Shown: positions 38,390 to 50,416 of the stretch, one piece after another
Numbering within the stretch: the stretch's first letter is position 1
Layout of the letters: the number at the start of each line of letters is the position of its first letter
Origin: Delphinapterus leucas
Taxonomy: Eukaryota > Chordata > Mammalia > Artiodactyla > Monodontidae
Length of the DNA: 64,000 nt
Reading direction: 5' to 3'
Assembly (NCBI RefSeq): GCF_002288925.2
Contig: NW_022098062.1
Coordinates: forward strand, 9,532,605-9,596,604
Notes under the pieces: model-generated
Database searches by the model: none
Told to the model about the DNA's origin: nothing
Seen by the model: the letters and a program-made list of their open reading frames with translations, nothing else
Position numbers and translations under genes: made by a program

Positions 38390-38944
38390 TGAAACAGGAG
38401 GGAAGGGGGCAGAACACAACCTTTAAAAGAATGACATAGCCATAGGACATGACAAAAACTGGTTAGAACCAACTAAGTCCAAGATGGCGGAAGACGTGAC
38501 TTCCACTGGACCTTAAGCCTCATTATATGCTCATTGTAATACATTAGCATATGCTAAATGACACACCCACCAGAGCCATGACAGTCTGAGGCTAACCATA
38601 AAAGGTCAAAAAGTGAGCAGTGGCCCAATTCCTGGAAATCCCCACCCCTTCCCCAAAATAATTGGAATAATTCTCCCACTCATTAGGCTACGAAATTACC
38701 CAGCCCATAAAAACTAATCATGTCATATTTCGGGGCCTCTCACCTTCTGCGATGGCCCACATTCTGTCTGTGGAGTGTGTTTCACTCTAAATAAATCCAC
38801 TTCTTACCAATCACTTTGTCTCTCACTGAACTCTTTCTGTGACGAGACATCAAGAAACTGAGCTTCATTAAGTCCTGAGACCAGGTGTGTCATCTCAATT
38901 AAAAGACCGTGGGTTCAAGTCCCAATCTGAGTTGCACGGTTTCA
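38390..38944 (+). mobile_element. Solo LTR of an endogenous retrovirus
   Basis: It begins TGAAAC and ends GTTTCA, flanked by a perfect 4-bp TSD GTAC (38386-38389 and 38945-38948). A 4-bp TSD fits a class I ERV. It has an AATAAA signal at 38790-38795 and a CCATAAAA-like promoter box before it. No internal retroviral sequence remains, so it arose by LTR-LTR recombination. It contains AAGATGGCGG (38481-38490), a YY1-like site. It is non-coding. Confidence 0.85.
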
Positions 38945-39557
38945 GTACCACCTTTGGGGAAAACTGAGAAAATCTTCACTCAAATTTTTTTTCCTGTAGG
39001 ACTTAATTCCTTCTATAAGAATTAATTCATTCTCAGTTGAGATGGCTTCTAGAAAAGGAATTTAAATGTCTTTGCAATGAGCCTTGGTGAAAAGCTTTTT
39101 CCTTTTAAACTTACTAGAAAATAGAATTGTCATCAGGAAACAGGTTTAATGCAACCCAAAACCACCACAAACTACACAAGCTAGACTATAAGGCTAAACC
39201 AGCCAAGCACTAAATGGCCACGATTAAAGATGTACCATACGTACCACGGTCAGGACGTAGGCTGGTCATACTCTTGGGAAGATCCTGACCTTTGCGCTGG
39301 AACCAATCAAGGAGTTGGTATTTTAGTTTGTAACAAATATTCAGATCAAGTACTAAGGGGCAAAGACATACATTTGGAAAGAACCCATTACTCCATCCAT
39401 TTTACATACCATCATAACTGTTTCTGGGAAAATATGCAGCTGTCAAGCCTAAGGAATGACTGAGATGTTAGGATTCTAGCCAGCTTCAGACAGGAGGATT
39501 CAACATGACCACCAACGATAATGGTCAATCAGCTCTCAATGAATCCCAAAGGAAATA

Positions 39558-39750
39558 CCGTTGACCCTGAACAATGTGGGTTTGAACTGCTAGGGCCCAC
39601 TTATACATGGATTTTTCTTGATAGTAAACACTACAGTACTACACAGTCCATGGCTGGTTGACTCCACAGATGTGGAGGAATCAGGGATGTGGAGGGCCAA
39701 CAGTAAGTTTTATGTGGATTAATCCCGGTGTTGTTCAAGAGTCAACTATA
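39558..39750 (+). mobile_element. Tigger/MER2-like DNA transposon (MITE-size)
   Basis: Terminal inverted repeats CGTTGACCCTGAACAATGTG and TTGTTCAAGAGTCAACTATA surround a short body with TCCACAGATGTGGAGG. TA target sites flank it. The family name is from memory. Confidence 0.6.
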
Positions 39751-39759
39751 GTTTTAAAT

Positions 39760-42025
39760 AAAAGAAAAAGAAAAAAAAAGATTCAACTATTGTTTAAAAT
39801 ATCTAGCCGGTCTTTAGGTGATTTTTATTTTTCTATACTTCTCTGTTTGGGCTGTACTGAACAGGGAAAATAAAATAATTCACGCATGCACAATGTCTGG
39901 GGGATAGAGAATTGAGAGCTTACCTGCAGTGACAAAATATACCATGAAACATGCATTATTCTTGGAAGTATTTCTAAGGTGGAACACGGTATATCGCGCA
40001 TAATTAATAAATGAAAATTTTCTGGTGACGACTTGGAATTCAAGGCATAGAAGGGACATTTTTAAGGCAAAAAAGAAAATAACTTCTCAGTTCCAGTAAT
40101 TCCCATCTGGTTAACATTTACCGTCTCAGAAAACAGAAGTCCTAGGAATGTCTCTAACACAATGGGCAACTCCCTCAGCCTAACTGACATTATTGTTGTT
40201 GTTATCTTAACATTTACATGGTGCCAACAATACTTTGTATGCTTTACAGAACATTAAATCAACTCCTGGCCTGTAGGTTTACCACTTAAATGAACTGAAC
40301 AAAAAGATCTTTAAAAAGGGATGGGGGGAGATAGGAGAAGAGGATGGAGTTGATAAAAAACATGAAGGTAAGGTTAGAATTACTTACAAAGTATCAGTCC
40401 CCATTCCATTTTCAGGTATTTATTTTGGATTGACCAAATCTCAGAAGTCTAAGAGGGGGATTTAGATTGAGACTGAGGGCTGAATTCTAAGGGAGCTATT
40501 TAAAAGGATGCCCTGAAGCCTTTTTTAAAGGAAGAATTTAAAGGAAGGGCAGGAAAGAGGGAAAGGCCCAAAGAAGATTGGAGGGCAAACAGGAGCTTTG
40601 AGCAGAGAGGAGGGATTGGGCAGAAAAGCACAGAGAAATGGGGAGGAAAAGGGTAAGAGCTAAATGGTTTAACAAGGAAGTCCTAATAGTTTAAAGTGGC
40701 TACCAAAGCAAATGGTATAATGAAACAATACTAATTGTTACAGAAATGTTTTGAAATAAAAGAAAAACAGAACAGCAGTTAGTCCAAGGAGAAATTTAAA
40801 GTTATGGTAGGAAATTAAGCTATGAAAGATGAAATTTTCGTGCCAGAGAAGAAAGACTGGACATGTGAGTAAAGAACTTGGCAATGGCCTGGACTGTGAG
40901 GTCAGAAGGAAGCAGAAAGCTGAATGGATTTCAAGATGAATTTTCTTAATGAAGTACATGCTACTCCTTCCTAGAGTGCCAGCTCATAGGTAAAAATAAC
41001 ACAGACTCACAGAAGGATTGTGCTCTTCCCAAGAACGGTATTTGTCAAGGAGTCTGTGTACTGTTAGGCACATTTAGATGCAGCACCTGGAACACTCAAA
41101 GCTTTTTAAATCACCAGCTGGAAAGAGAGCTAATCTCCCCAATGGAGATTTATTACACTGAGTATCTTGCTAACCTTACAATGAATGGTAGTGTTGTTCC
41201 CAGTGAACAAAGTCAGCAACAGTTCATATTTTAAATTGTTTTAAATTATATTAATATGCCCCCAAAGCCTAATAACATAGCCTGCAGTAGCAGGAGGTTG
41301 ATTGAACCAAGGGAACACAATAACAGTTGAAAAACCATTCTAAATTCCTCATCTCTTTGCATCTCCCAATTATTTGGTAATGAAGACTAAGGGAAAATAG
41401 GAAGCAATCTCCATTATCAGATAAGCATCTTACCCTCCCTACTTCTGAAACTCTTACCTGTCATGCATCCTTAGATGTCAGTACTGTGAGCTAATTGTGA
41501 AGATGTACATCTTCGTCAAGCCAGGCATTTCTAGTCTGAATGGTTATAACACTGGGCTGTCTGTCTTCCCTGCAGCAGCCCAGAGTTAGAGCCAGCTTCC
41601 CTGTGCCCATCAGGAACACTGCACCAAGTACCTTCTGAGGGGTTTTCCTAATCCCAGCTGCAAACCATAAGTGCTGGCAGGAAATGCCCCCCTGGGATTC
41701 CACCAAAATGGGAATATTTTTGTGTGGTGGCTTCTTGCATTTATTCTGACTTCAATGAGTTCCTTTTATTAAGTAGTCATCACATTTTCAAACCAAACAG
41801 ATTTCATTTCCATAATGAATGTCTGTGTCTCATGTGAAGTGAACAGTGAAGTTTAACTGACTTAAATCACTCGCCTGGATAGTCTAACTGGAACATTAAT
41901 TAATTCTCAAATTTCTGATATTTATTTTAAAGGCAGGAGGAGGAATGTTGATAAACAACAGTGCCATAGAAAAAAATGTGAAAAACTGTTTCAGCAAAGT
42001 ATAGCTCATTATTATATGGATTATT
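39760..42025. other. Intronic sequence, few repeats
   Basis: A short antisense MIR-like piece lies at 40190-40262 (AACATTTACATGGTGCCAAC; TTTACAGAACATTAAATC). G/A-rich text runs 40320-40660. Nothing else recognised. Confidence 0.4.
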
Positions 42026-42028
42026 GCT

Positions 42029-42143
42029 ATTAGATTGGCCAAAACGTTTGTTCAGTTAGTGAATACGTTGTTCAATTCAGTTCTTGGTGAAAATGACTTT
42101 TATTTTTACTTAAAACTGAATGAACTTTTTGGCCAACCCAATA
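42029..42143. mobile_element. Mariner-type MITE hairpin
   Basis: The left arm ATTAGATTGGCCAAAACGTT and right arm TTTTTGGCCAACCCAATA are imperfect inverted repeats of about 30 bp with a loop of about 54 nt. The GGCCAAAA.. / ..TTTTGGCCAACCCAAT pattern is that of artiodactyl mariner copies. Confidence 0.8.
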
Positions 42144-42808
42144 CATATCACATGTATGTTAACATTACTGTACCCATATTAAATGTAAAAACACAACTAC
42201 ATGAAGTATGTACTTCATATCACAGTTAACATTTAATAAGATTGTTCGCCCTTTCCCTTAGCAGGATTACATGCATCCTAAATTCTGACTTTCTATAATA
42301 GTCCTAAATTGACATTACAGTACAAGTCTAGAATTCTACAAAGCTACTAGAAGTACCAGCAAGGATTTTACTTTTAAATAAGCTACCATAATTATGTATT
42401 AATTCACTAAAATATTAAGTATAGTTAATAACAGTGAGGGTTTTTTAAAAAATCATTAAAAGCATCCACAATTTAAGCAAAAACCAACCTATTTATTACA
42501 CTGTCTACTGGGCCCTCTTTTGATCTTATGACAGTATTGTTTTTAAGCAAATGGATATGACTCCTAATTCACTGCCAAAGAGACCCAAAAGAATCTCCAG
42601 ACATCAGAAATAGTTTCATTTAAGACAGACATATTTGCATAAATATCTTTTTAGGAAAGTAACAGACCATAAGAAACATCATCCAAAAAATCACAAGGAA
42701 CAAGATTTATGAGATGAGAAATGAAGGGAGAATAGAGAGCGGGGGGAAAAGAAAATAAAATGTTAATTGATAATAACTTCAAACTAAAAGTAATTATCCC
42801 TCCCTATT

Positions 42809-43164
42809 CTTTTTTTAATTTATTTTCTTTTTATTTATTTTATTTTTGGCTGCGTTGTGTCTTCGCTGTGCGGGCTTTCTCTAGTTGCGGTGAGCGGGGG
42901 CTACTCTTTGTTGTGGTGCATGGGCTTCTCACTGCAGTGGCTTCTCTTGTGGAGCACAGGCTCTAGGTGCGTGGCTTCAGTAGTTGTGGCACATGGGCTC
43001 AGTAACTGTGGCTCACGGGCTCTAGAGCGCAGGCTCAGTAGTTGTGGCACATGGGCTTAGTTGCTCCGCAGCATGTGGGATATTCCTGGGCCAGGGATCG
43101 AACCTGTGTCGTGTCTCCTGCATTGGCAGGCAGATTCTTAACCACTATGCCACCAGGGAAGCCC
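42809..43164 (-). mobile_element. Long CHR-type SINE
   Basis: Minus-strand copy with a perfect 14-bp TSD tatccctccctatt (42795-42808 and 43165-43178). It has a small internal duplication (GTGTCGTGTCTC near 43108). Confidence 0.95.
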
Positions 43165-43559
43165 TATCCCTCCCTATTTAAAGATCTCTTTGAATTCTCC
43201 TGAGATCTCTGGGTCACAGATTTCTTTAGAGATCATACTTGCATTCTTTGAAACAAAGTCAAAGAAAATTCCAGTAAATCAAATGTACTTTTCTGAGTAG
43301 AAGATGGCACAGAATAAAGAGTTCTGGTAGGAAAGACATAAAAACTAACACATACAGTAGCAGAATCTTTTTCCCTCTGAACAAAATCTCATAGAAGCTC
43401 TAATACGTAAGATGAGGAATGGGAGAAGCACCTACTCTGGTTAACTCTGGGTAAGAGGTTCAGAGACAGACAAAACTTTTCAGAACCCTAGGGCTCTGGA
43501 GAACAATTCAGAAATCACTGGGACAGCAAAAAGAGAACTGGAGTGAGTTGAGATCTAGA

Positions 43560-43650
43560 AACATTTGTGACCTTGGGCATATCACCTTACCTCTATAGTC
43601 CTCAAGGTCCTTATCTACTAAATGAAAGGTGTGACTGTAAGTGACCTGCA
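43560..43650 (+). mobile_element. MIR fragment
   Basis: TTGTGACCTTGGGCATATCA, CCTTACCTCTATAGTCCTCA and CCTTATCTACTAAATGAAAG follow MIR sense order. 43650-44400 is otherwise unrecognised. Confidence 0.6.
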
Positions 43651-44399
43651 GGCAGAGTTATCAAGACAAGGTCTCACCATGCCAATTCCTAAGTAGAACT
43701 CTGAGAGACTCTGGTATTGCTTCTTTTACATTTTTATTTTATTTTTTTAAGTTCCAAGGTTCATTCACATAAAATCAATCAGAATCACCAAACAGTTCTC
43801 AATCTTGAACAACTAAAATATTTAAGCCATCTAGTTTTACAGTGCTATATAATATAGGACGATATGATAAGCAGAAAGATGTATTTACCACATTTGAGAT
43901 AACCTCAGTGAGTAAGCTCTTAAGTATTACCTTTCTTACTTAAACAGCAATTAAATACATTGAAGCATAACACCACTGTCTACCTAGGAAAGCCTTGGCA
44001 TTTTTGCTGCTAATATTTTCTCTATTGGTAAAATCAATATCTCCTACCACTAAGACTAAGAAAACTGATAATCAATAATATTATTAATTTCCATTCCACT
44101 TACAGAACAAACAATGGTAGTCTAAATTAAATGGAATGTGATGCAGGCCACAATTAAACTAATTAAGCCATAAATTATAAACAAATTAGGAAGATGTCAA
44201 TATAGAAACCAAAAATCCAAGTCTAAGAATCTTATCCAAATTTGATAGTTTCCATCTATAAAAAGAATCTTAGAAATGAGAAAATTGAAGTGTCAAGTTA
44301 GTTTTATATTTTTTCTTTGTTTTAGACAAGTTAATCCCAACATATTAAACATAATAAAAATAGCTTTAAATTTATTAAGCACTTAATACGTGCCAAGGC

Positions 44400-44860
44400 A
44401 GTTACTTTTTATTATGAAAAATTTCAAATATATATAAAAGTAGACAGTAATACAATTAAATCATCAATCAGCTTCAACAATTTTTAACTCATGGTCAATC
44501 TTGTTTCATCTATACCTCTACCAATTTCCTCCAAAATCCCAATTGCCATATCATTTCATTTGTAAATATTTCAGTATGTACCTCTAAAAGGATCCACTCT
44601 CTTATCTTAAAACATAACTATGGAACAGTTATCACACTTGAAAAAAATAACAATAATTATAGGCATTAACTCAATCTCCACAACAACCCTGTGAAGTAGG
44701 TACTACTATCATTCCCATTTAAAACTGACGCACAAACCAACCAGGTAATTTGCCCAGGTTATACGGTACTAAATAGCAGAGGCAGAACTTGAACCCAAGC
44801 ATTTGAGCTCTAGAACCTGAACCCTTAACTACACACTATGTTTTGCTGCCTCTCAAAACT
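44400..44860 (-). mobile_element. LINE 3' fragment (44400-44640) next to an antisense MIR (44650-44860)
   Basis: AAAAATTTCAAATATATATA, CATCAATCAGCTTCAACAAT and TCATGGTCAATCTTGTTTCA resemble an old LINE 3' end of uncertain family. Then ACTCAATCTCCACAACAACC, TGTGAAGTAGGTACTACTA, ACTTGAACCCAAGCATTTG mark antisense MIR. Confidence 0.55.
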
Positions 44861-45189
44861 AGATTTTACGGTAAGGAGTTCTTAAATATAAACATAGTAA
44901 ACTGACTAACAAAGGAATGAATGACAGAATCAGAAGTCAGCAAAATTTTGAAACCAGGAACATACATCACAGTACTTCGCCTCTCCTCCAACTTCTTTCT
45001 TCATCTTCTGCTGGTATGCTCACGAACACCTCTACCTTCCTTCGTTTAACATAATGCCAATCATTACAAGGTTTGTTCTTTTCACTACAACCAGCTCCAC
45101 CAGGTTAAGCTGATATTTGGGATGTACTCTCTGACTAGCTTTCATCAAAACAGACTCACTGGGTGCAGTCCTACTCAAAATTAAATATT

Positions 45190-45635
45190 CTCTACAGAAG
45201 TCATAAGATGTAGCAGACAGACCCTAAGGTGACCAACCTCCAGTGATTGCACACACCATACATTCATTCATGATTTTGTGTAATCTCTTCTCTCCCCTCC
45301 ATCAAGCTGGAAGTCCTGATGAAGCAAGTGGCCATGTTTGAGAAGCTCCTAAGAAAAGGAACTGTGGATGGTCTCAAAGAACTGTAGGCCACCTCTCTAG
45401 AACCTGTGGGCAGCCTCCAGCCAACAGCCAGCAAAAAGTCAGTCATAAAGCCACAAAAAAATAAACTCTACCAGTAGTCTGAATGGTCTTTGGAGTGGGT
45501 TCTTCCCCACTGGGGCCTCCAGATAAGAATGCAACCCACCCAATACCTTGATTACAGCTTTATGAGACCCTGAGCAGAGGGTCTCCTGACCCACAGAAAC
45601 CGTGAAATAAAAATGTGTGCTGCTCCTACCTTGAC
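45190..45635 (+). mobile_element. LTR-like repeat, probably MaLR or ERVL type
   Basis: Text such as CCACCCAATACCTTGATTAC, GAGACCCTGAGCAGAGG and CCTGACCCACAGAAACCGTG followed by AATAAAAATGTGTGC matches the 3' part of such LTRs. The limits are approximate. Confidence 0.5.
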
Positions 45636-45920
45636 TGGGGAGTCGGCAGTGACTCCCATGAGGAAGCGATACTTAACTGAGCTCTGATAGATGAACAGGC
45701 GTTAACTGGGGGGAGGAATGGTCAAAGGTCCCAAAATTGGGGTAGCATGGCAAACAAAGACTGAAAGAAAACAAGTGTGCTTAGAACAGGGTAGAGAAGG
45801 AAGACCAGACTGAGGAGGGCCTCATAGGCCCTAGGAAAGAAAGTAATTTGGAGGACTTTATCCTGAAAGCTATGATTAAAAAGTTTTAAGCAGTGGGTAC
45901 CATAACACCTGAATGTCCCA
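45636..45920 (-). mobile_element. L2 3' remnant
   Basis: GAGGGCCTCATAGGCCCTAG and GGAGGACTTTATCCTGAAAG match the antisense L2 3' region. Confidence 0.5.
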
Positions 45921-46009
45921 GAGACATCTTTAATTCAACTGTACAAAATCCAATTTCATTATCCCTATTTCTCATTTCCCAATTTCTATTAATGGCACTA
46001 TCCTTCTTG

Positions 46010-46860
46010 TAGCTAGGAAATGACAAACAGGCTACATTATTTTACGTTCCTACCAGAAATGCAGGAGAAGGTTCTAATTTCTCCACATCCTCACCAATAC
46101 TTGTTATTGTCCATCTTTTTTTAATTATAGCCATCCTGAAGGGTACGAAGTGATATTTCATTGTGGTTTTAATTCTCATTTTCCTAATGACTAATAATGT
46201 TGAGCATCTTTTTATGTGTTTATTGGGCAGCTGTATACCTTCTGTTCATTTTTTAATTAGGTTGTCTTTTTATTATTGAGTTGTAAGAGTTCTTTATATA
46301 TTCGCAATACAAATCCCTTATCAGATATATGGTTTGCAAATACTTTCTCTTCATTCTGTGATTTGTCTTTCACTTTTTTGATGGTATTGTGTACAGCACA
46401 AAAGTTTCTAATTTTGATGTGCTTCAATTTAATGTTTTTTCTTTTGTCCCTTGTGCTTTTGGTGTCCTACCTAAGAAACCACTGCCTAACTCCAGATCAC
46501 AAAGATTTACTCCCATGTTTTCTTCTAAGAGTTTTACAGTTTTAGCTCTTAAATTTATATCTTTGATCCATTTTCAGCTAATTTTTGTGTATGGTGTAAA
46601 GCAGGGGTCCAAGTTCACTCTTTTGCATGTGGATATCCAGTTGTCCCACCATCATTTGTTGAAAAAACTATTCTTTCTCCATTTAATTGTCTTGGCACTC
46701 TGTCAAAAGTCAAATGACCACATTTGGCTTTTACTTCTGGACTCCTGAACCTATTCCACTGATCTGTCCTTACATATACTGTCTTGTCTCCTAGTTCTTG
46801 ATATTCTAGATGTTGATATTCACCTTACTCTCTTAAGGTTGGTGTTAATTACACAAAACA
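46010..46860 (-). mobile_element. Old L1 ORF2 3' part
   Basis: TTCTCCACATCCTCACCAAT, TGGTTTTAATTCTCATTTTC, ATGTTGAGCATCTTTTTATG and CTAAGAGTTTTACAGTTTTA are antisense ORF2 C-terminal text. The 119-aa plus-strand ORF at 46389 is its reverse frame, not a gene. Confidence 0.8.
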
Positions 46861-48229
46861 ATGGGTTTTGTAAAGTCTCAAGCACCCAACACAGGACCTA
46901 GGACCCAGAACCCAGAGCAACTATTTATAATTATTTAGCAACTATTAATTATTAATAGCAACTATTAATGAACCAAACCAAAAAGATTTCTGCTTGTGAT
47001 TTAGGGAGAACTTTTAAAATTATTTTTAAAAAGGTCAATTGATAAAGCAAATATTAAAAATTGAGATGAAAATAACCTACCAACTTAGCAAAATAACAAC
47101 AGAGAAATAGAACTAAGAAAGAACTGGAGTAACGGTTACTAGGCAACCACAACAATTACTAAAGGGGACGACTACTCCAAATTTTTATTCCAGTTAATTC
47201 ATTCATTAACGTAACTGTGTATGTTAGATCCTAACTACTTCTTTTAAAAAAGAAAGGACTGAGGTGCTTACAAAATCAAATACATAAAAGAAGACAATTA
47301 AAAAAAATCAATAAATTCTTTCCTCCTATTTTCTCAAAGCTATAGTGCCCTTGGGAAAGGGCCAAACACTTCTAGATCAGCAGATATGCAAAGGATTCAT
47401 TAGCATTAAGTCCATTAGTCTACAGGCAACACACACGGGGAAACTTCTAATATATGAAACAAGGACAAACTGTGTTAGACTCTTCAAAGGATAGATATAG
47501 GAAGTTCTGGCCCTCACCTCCCCAAATCTCTGCTTTTTAACCAAAAAAGGATAAAGAAAAGTGAGGGTTTCTTTGTCCTCTGGTTCCTCCAAAGTAGGTC
47601 AGGTCTGTGTGTAATTATTGGCTTTAGCATTCCTTCAGAAAAGGAAGAGATGTCAATGCATGGAGATTTTTAAAAACAGCACACTCAGGCTAGGGGTAGA
47701 GGCAAAAGAGTGCCTCTGCTGCTTACCAAAAAAATAAACTAAGAACAGTCTTTTGTTTTTAAAAATCGTAAGTCAATTTTAAGACAGGTAGGATAAGAGG
47801 CCTAATTTCTCATTCTAAGGCTACAACCCCTGAACTTGTTGAACTTGTGGATAAATCCTCCTTGTTTCATCTTCTTCCTAGTCATGCTCCCTACTTAGCA
47901 AGGTTGACATGAAGAAACCGTGAAAAATAAATTCAAGATATATTTACCAGAGGATTTTCTATGTAAGAACACCTACCAAAAGATTAATTAAGAACTAGTA
48001 TTTTGCATTACCAAATCTTTCCTTAGAAAAAAATCACTCTGGGGTTCTTTTTAACAATATGCTCATAGAAATTTTTATTGTGAAATACGTCACATACAAA
48101 CCACAGTTCCTTATGTGCTTTTCTATTGTAGTCCCTATCTCAAGACAATCACTATGCTAAAACTTATATTATCATTCCTTTGCTTTTCCTTACAATTTTA
48201 CCCTATATGTATCACCAAACAACATATTA
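46861..48229. other. Intronic sequence, nothing recognised
   Basis: AT-rich unique text with no SINE. The 71-aa minus ORF at 47377 shows no known domain. Confidence 0.4.
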
Positions 48230-48245
48230 GATTTGCCTGTTTTTA

Positions 48246-48465
48246 TTTTTTTATTTTTTTTTATTTTTTTTTGCAGTACGCAGGCCTCCCACTGTTTTGG
48301 CCTCTCCCGCTGCAGAGCACAGGCTCCGGACGCACAGGCTCAGCAGCCATGGCTCACGGACCCAGCCTCTCCGCGGCGTGTGGGATCTTCCCGGACCGGG
48401 GCACGAACCCGCGTCCCCTGCAACGGCAGGCGGACTCTCAACCACTGCGCCACCAGGGAAGCCCC
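48246..48465 (-). mobile_element. Short CHR-type SINE, young
   Basis: Minus-strand copy, near consensus. The perfect 16-bp TSD gatttgcctgttttta occurs at 48230-48245 and 48466-48481. The 138-aa ORF is its translation. Confidence 0.95.
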
Positions 48466-48559
48466 GATTTGCCTGTTTTTAAATTTTATATCAAGAGAAT
48501 CAGACTGATCATTGTTAACTGCCTTTTTTGATCCTTATAATGTATTTATAATATTCCTC

Positions 48560-49130
48560 CATGAAGATGCACGCAGTGGTACCTAATTCACAATATTTAT
48601 GCTAAATAGTCATTCTTTTACAAATATACCATCTTTATTATTGCTTTACAGTTGCTGGACATTTAGGTTGTTTGCATTTTTAGCTATTATGAACAGTATT
48701 TTAAATATTCTTATACTTGTCTCCAGGGCCATGAACACAAAAGTTTCACTAGGGTATATATTTAGGAACCAATAAGTAAAGCCAAATTGTTTTCCAAAAT
48801 GGTCATATCCAACAGTGGGACTGTTCCCACTGTTCCATATCATCACCAACAACTGTTATTTCTCATTTTTCCCAGTCTGGTAAGTGGTGGGGAGCAAAGA
48901 GTTCCTCGCTGTTTTAATTTGTATTTCCTTGATTACTGAAAAGGTTGAGGATCTTTTCATATGTTCACGGACCATTTATTTCAGCCTCTGTGAAATAAAC
49001 TTGTTCGCGACTTTCCTATTTTCTTTCTTTTTAATTTGAAAAGTTCTTTTATATTCTAGATGAACTTTGTCAGTACATCTTCTCTCAAGTTGTGGCTTAT
49101 TTTTTCACTCTCTTTATGGTGTCTTTTTTT
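48560..49130 (-). mobile_element. Old L1 ORF2 end/3' UTR
   Basis: GCTGGACATTTAGGTTGTTT, CTATTATGAACAGTATTTTA and TTGATTACTGAAAAGGTTGAG are antisense L1 text. It may share an origin with the 46010 copy. Confidence 0.7.
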
Positions 49131-49217
49131 AAGTAAATTTTTTTTATTGAACTATAACAGATATGCAGAAACATCTCCAAATTATAAGTGTAACCCACAT
49201 ACGAAAAAGCAACTTGG

Positions 49218-50180
49218 CCCTTTTGGCTCTATGAGCAGCACCATGGCGGTCGCCAAGAACAGGCGCCCTTCTAGGAGGCCTCACTTTTAGTCTAGCGCAA
49301 ATTACCTAGACTATATGAAGGTGATAAAAGCATAGTATAAGTGATTTTTCTCCTACTGTGAAAAAAAAAAAAAGAACAAGCGCCTTACAAAAGGCAGCAA
49401 AATGGGAGTCAAGAAGAAAGTAGTTGATCCATTTCCTAAGAAAAATTGGTATGACATAAAAGCACCAGTATGGTCACTATAAGAAGTACTGGAAAACCAC
49501 TAGTTACAAGAACTCAGGGAATGAAAATCACATCTGATGGCTTCAAGGGTAGTATTTTTGAAGTGAGCCTTGCTGATCTGCAGAAGGATGAAGTCACATT
49601 TTGAAAAGTCAAGCTAATTACTGAGGATGTTCAAGGCAAAAACTGCCTGACTAATTTCCATGGAATGGATCTTAGCCATGACAAAATGTGCTCCGTGGTC
49701 AAAATGGCAGACCATGATTGAAGCTCATGTTGATGTCAAGACTACCAATGGTTACTTGCTTTGTCTATTCTGTGTTGGTTTTACTTAAAAACACAACACT
49801 CTGATGCAGAAAACCTCTTAGACTGAGCATCAACAGGTCCACCAAACTTGGAAGATGATGGTAGTAATCATGACCTGAGAGGTGCAGACAAATGACTTGG
49901 AAAAGTGGTCAATAAATTGATTCCAGACAGCATTGGAAAAGACAGAAAAGGTTTGCCAATCTATTTATCCACTCCATGATGTCTTTGTGAGAAAACTAAA
50001 AATGCTGAAGAAGTCTAAGTTTGAACTGGTACTAAGTTTGAGCTTCATGGTGAAGGTGGTAGTTCTGGAAAAGCCACTGGGGATGAGACAAATGCTAAAG
50101 TTGAACGGTCTGGTGGAAATGAGCCACCAATCCAAGAATATGTTTAAGATTCAGAGAAAAAATCCGATTTGTGGGGAAAG
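49218..50180 (+). pseudogene. RPS3A: RPS3A processed pseudogene
   Basis: An intronless copy of 40S ribosomal protein eS1 mRNA. The 5' UTR start (CCCTTTTGGCTCT) precedes ATG at 49243 (MAVAKNRRP..). Later blocks are recognisable: [50 protein letters not shown] and [20 protein letters not shown]. The stop is at 50145-50147. Without the inner insert the coding length is about 788 nt, against about 795 for a 264-aa protein. Many frameshifts and stops show it is dead. A likely TSD is aaagcaacttgg (49206-49217) and aaagcaattttgg (50181-50193). It is sense on the plus strand, antisense to SIK3. Confidence 0.95.
49268..49371 (+). mobile_element. Unidentified 104-nt polyadenylated insertion inside the RPS3A pseudogene
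   Basis: Extra sequence absent from RPS3A ends in an A-run (from 49361). It is flanked by aagaacaggcgcc (49255-49267) and aagaacaagcgcc (49372-49384), a 13-bp TSD with one mismatch; the second copy matches RPS3A. This is the signature of L1-mediated retroposition of a short RNA. I recognise no source: not a Y RNA, U1-U7, 7SK, or CHR SINE. Confidence 0.8.
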
Positions 50181-50193
50181 AAAGCAATTTTGG

Positions 50194-50409
50194 GTTCTCA
50201 ATAATTTGTAAGAGTGTAAGAAGTCCTAATATCAAAAAGTTTGATAACTGCTAAATCAGACATATGTGGTATCTTATTCTCCGTGCCACTAAACCTCATA
50301 TGTCCCATCTCTTCTTTCTCTGTACTAAATTTCATAAATTTTCTTCAGATCTATCTTCCACTTCACTCTTGAATTCTATCCAATCTATATCATCTTTCCA
50401 TTGTGTTTT
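50194..50409. other. Intronic sequence, nothing recognised
   Basis: Unique AT-rich text between the pseudogene and the next SINE. Confidence 0.4.
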
Positions 50410-50416
50410 GTCATTT

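Noticed and set aside
38905..38935. tRNA-like B-box (GTGGGTTCAAGTCCC)
   Set aside because: It lies within the LTR, lacks an A-box and cloverleaf, and is part of the LTR sequence.
46389..46748. 119-aa plus-strand ORF
   Set aside because: It is the reverse frame of an old L1 ORF2 fragment; the real sense is on the minus strand.
49268..49371. Insert as a retained RPS3A intron or its hosted snoRNA
   Set aside because: It has a poly(A) run and a TSD, sits within codons rather than at an exon junction, and shows no C/D box pair in the expected places.
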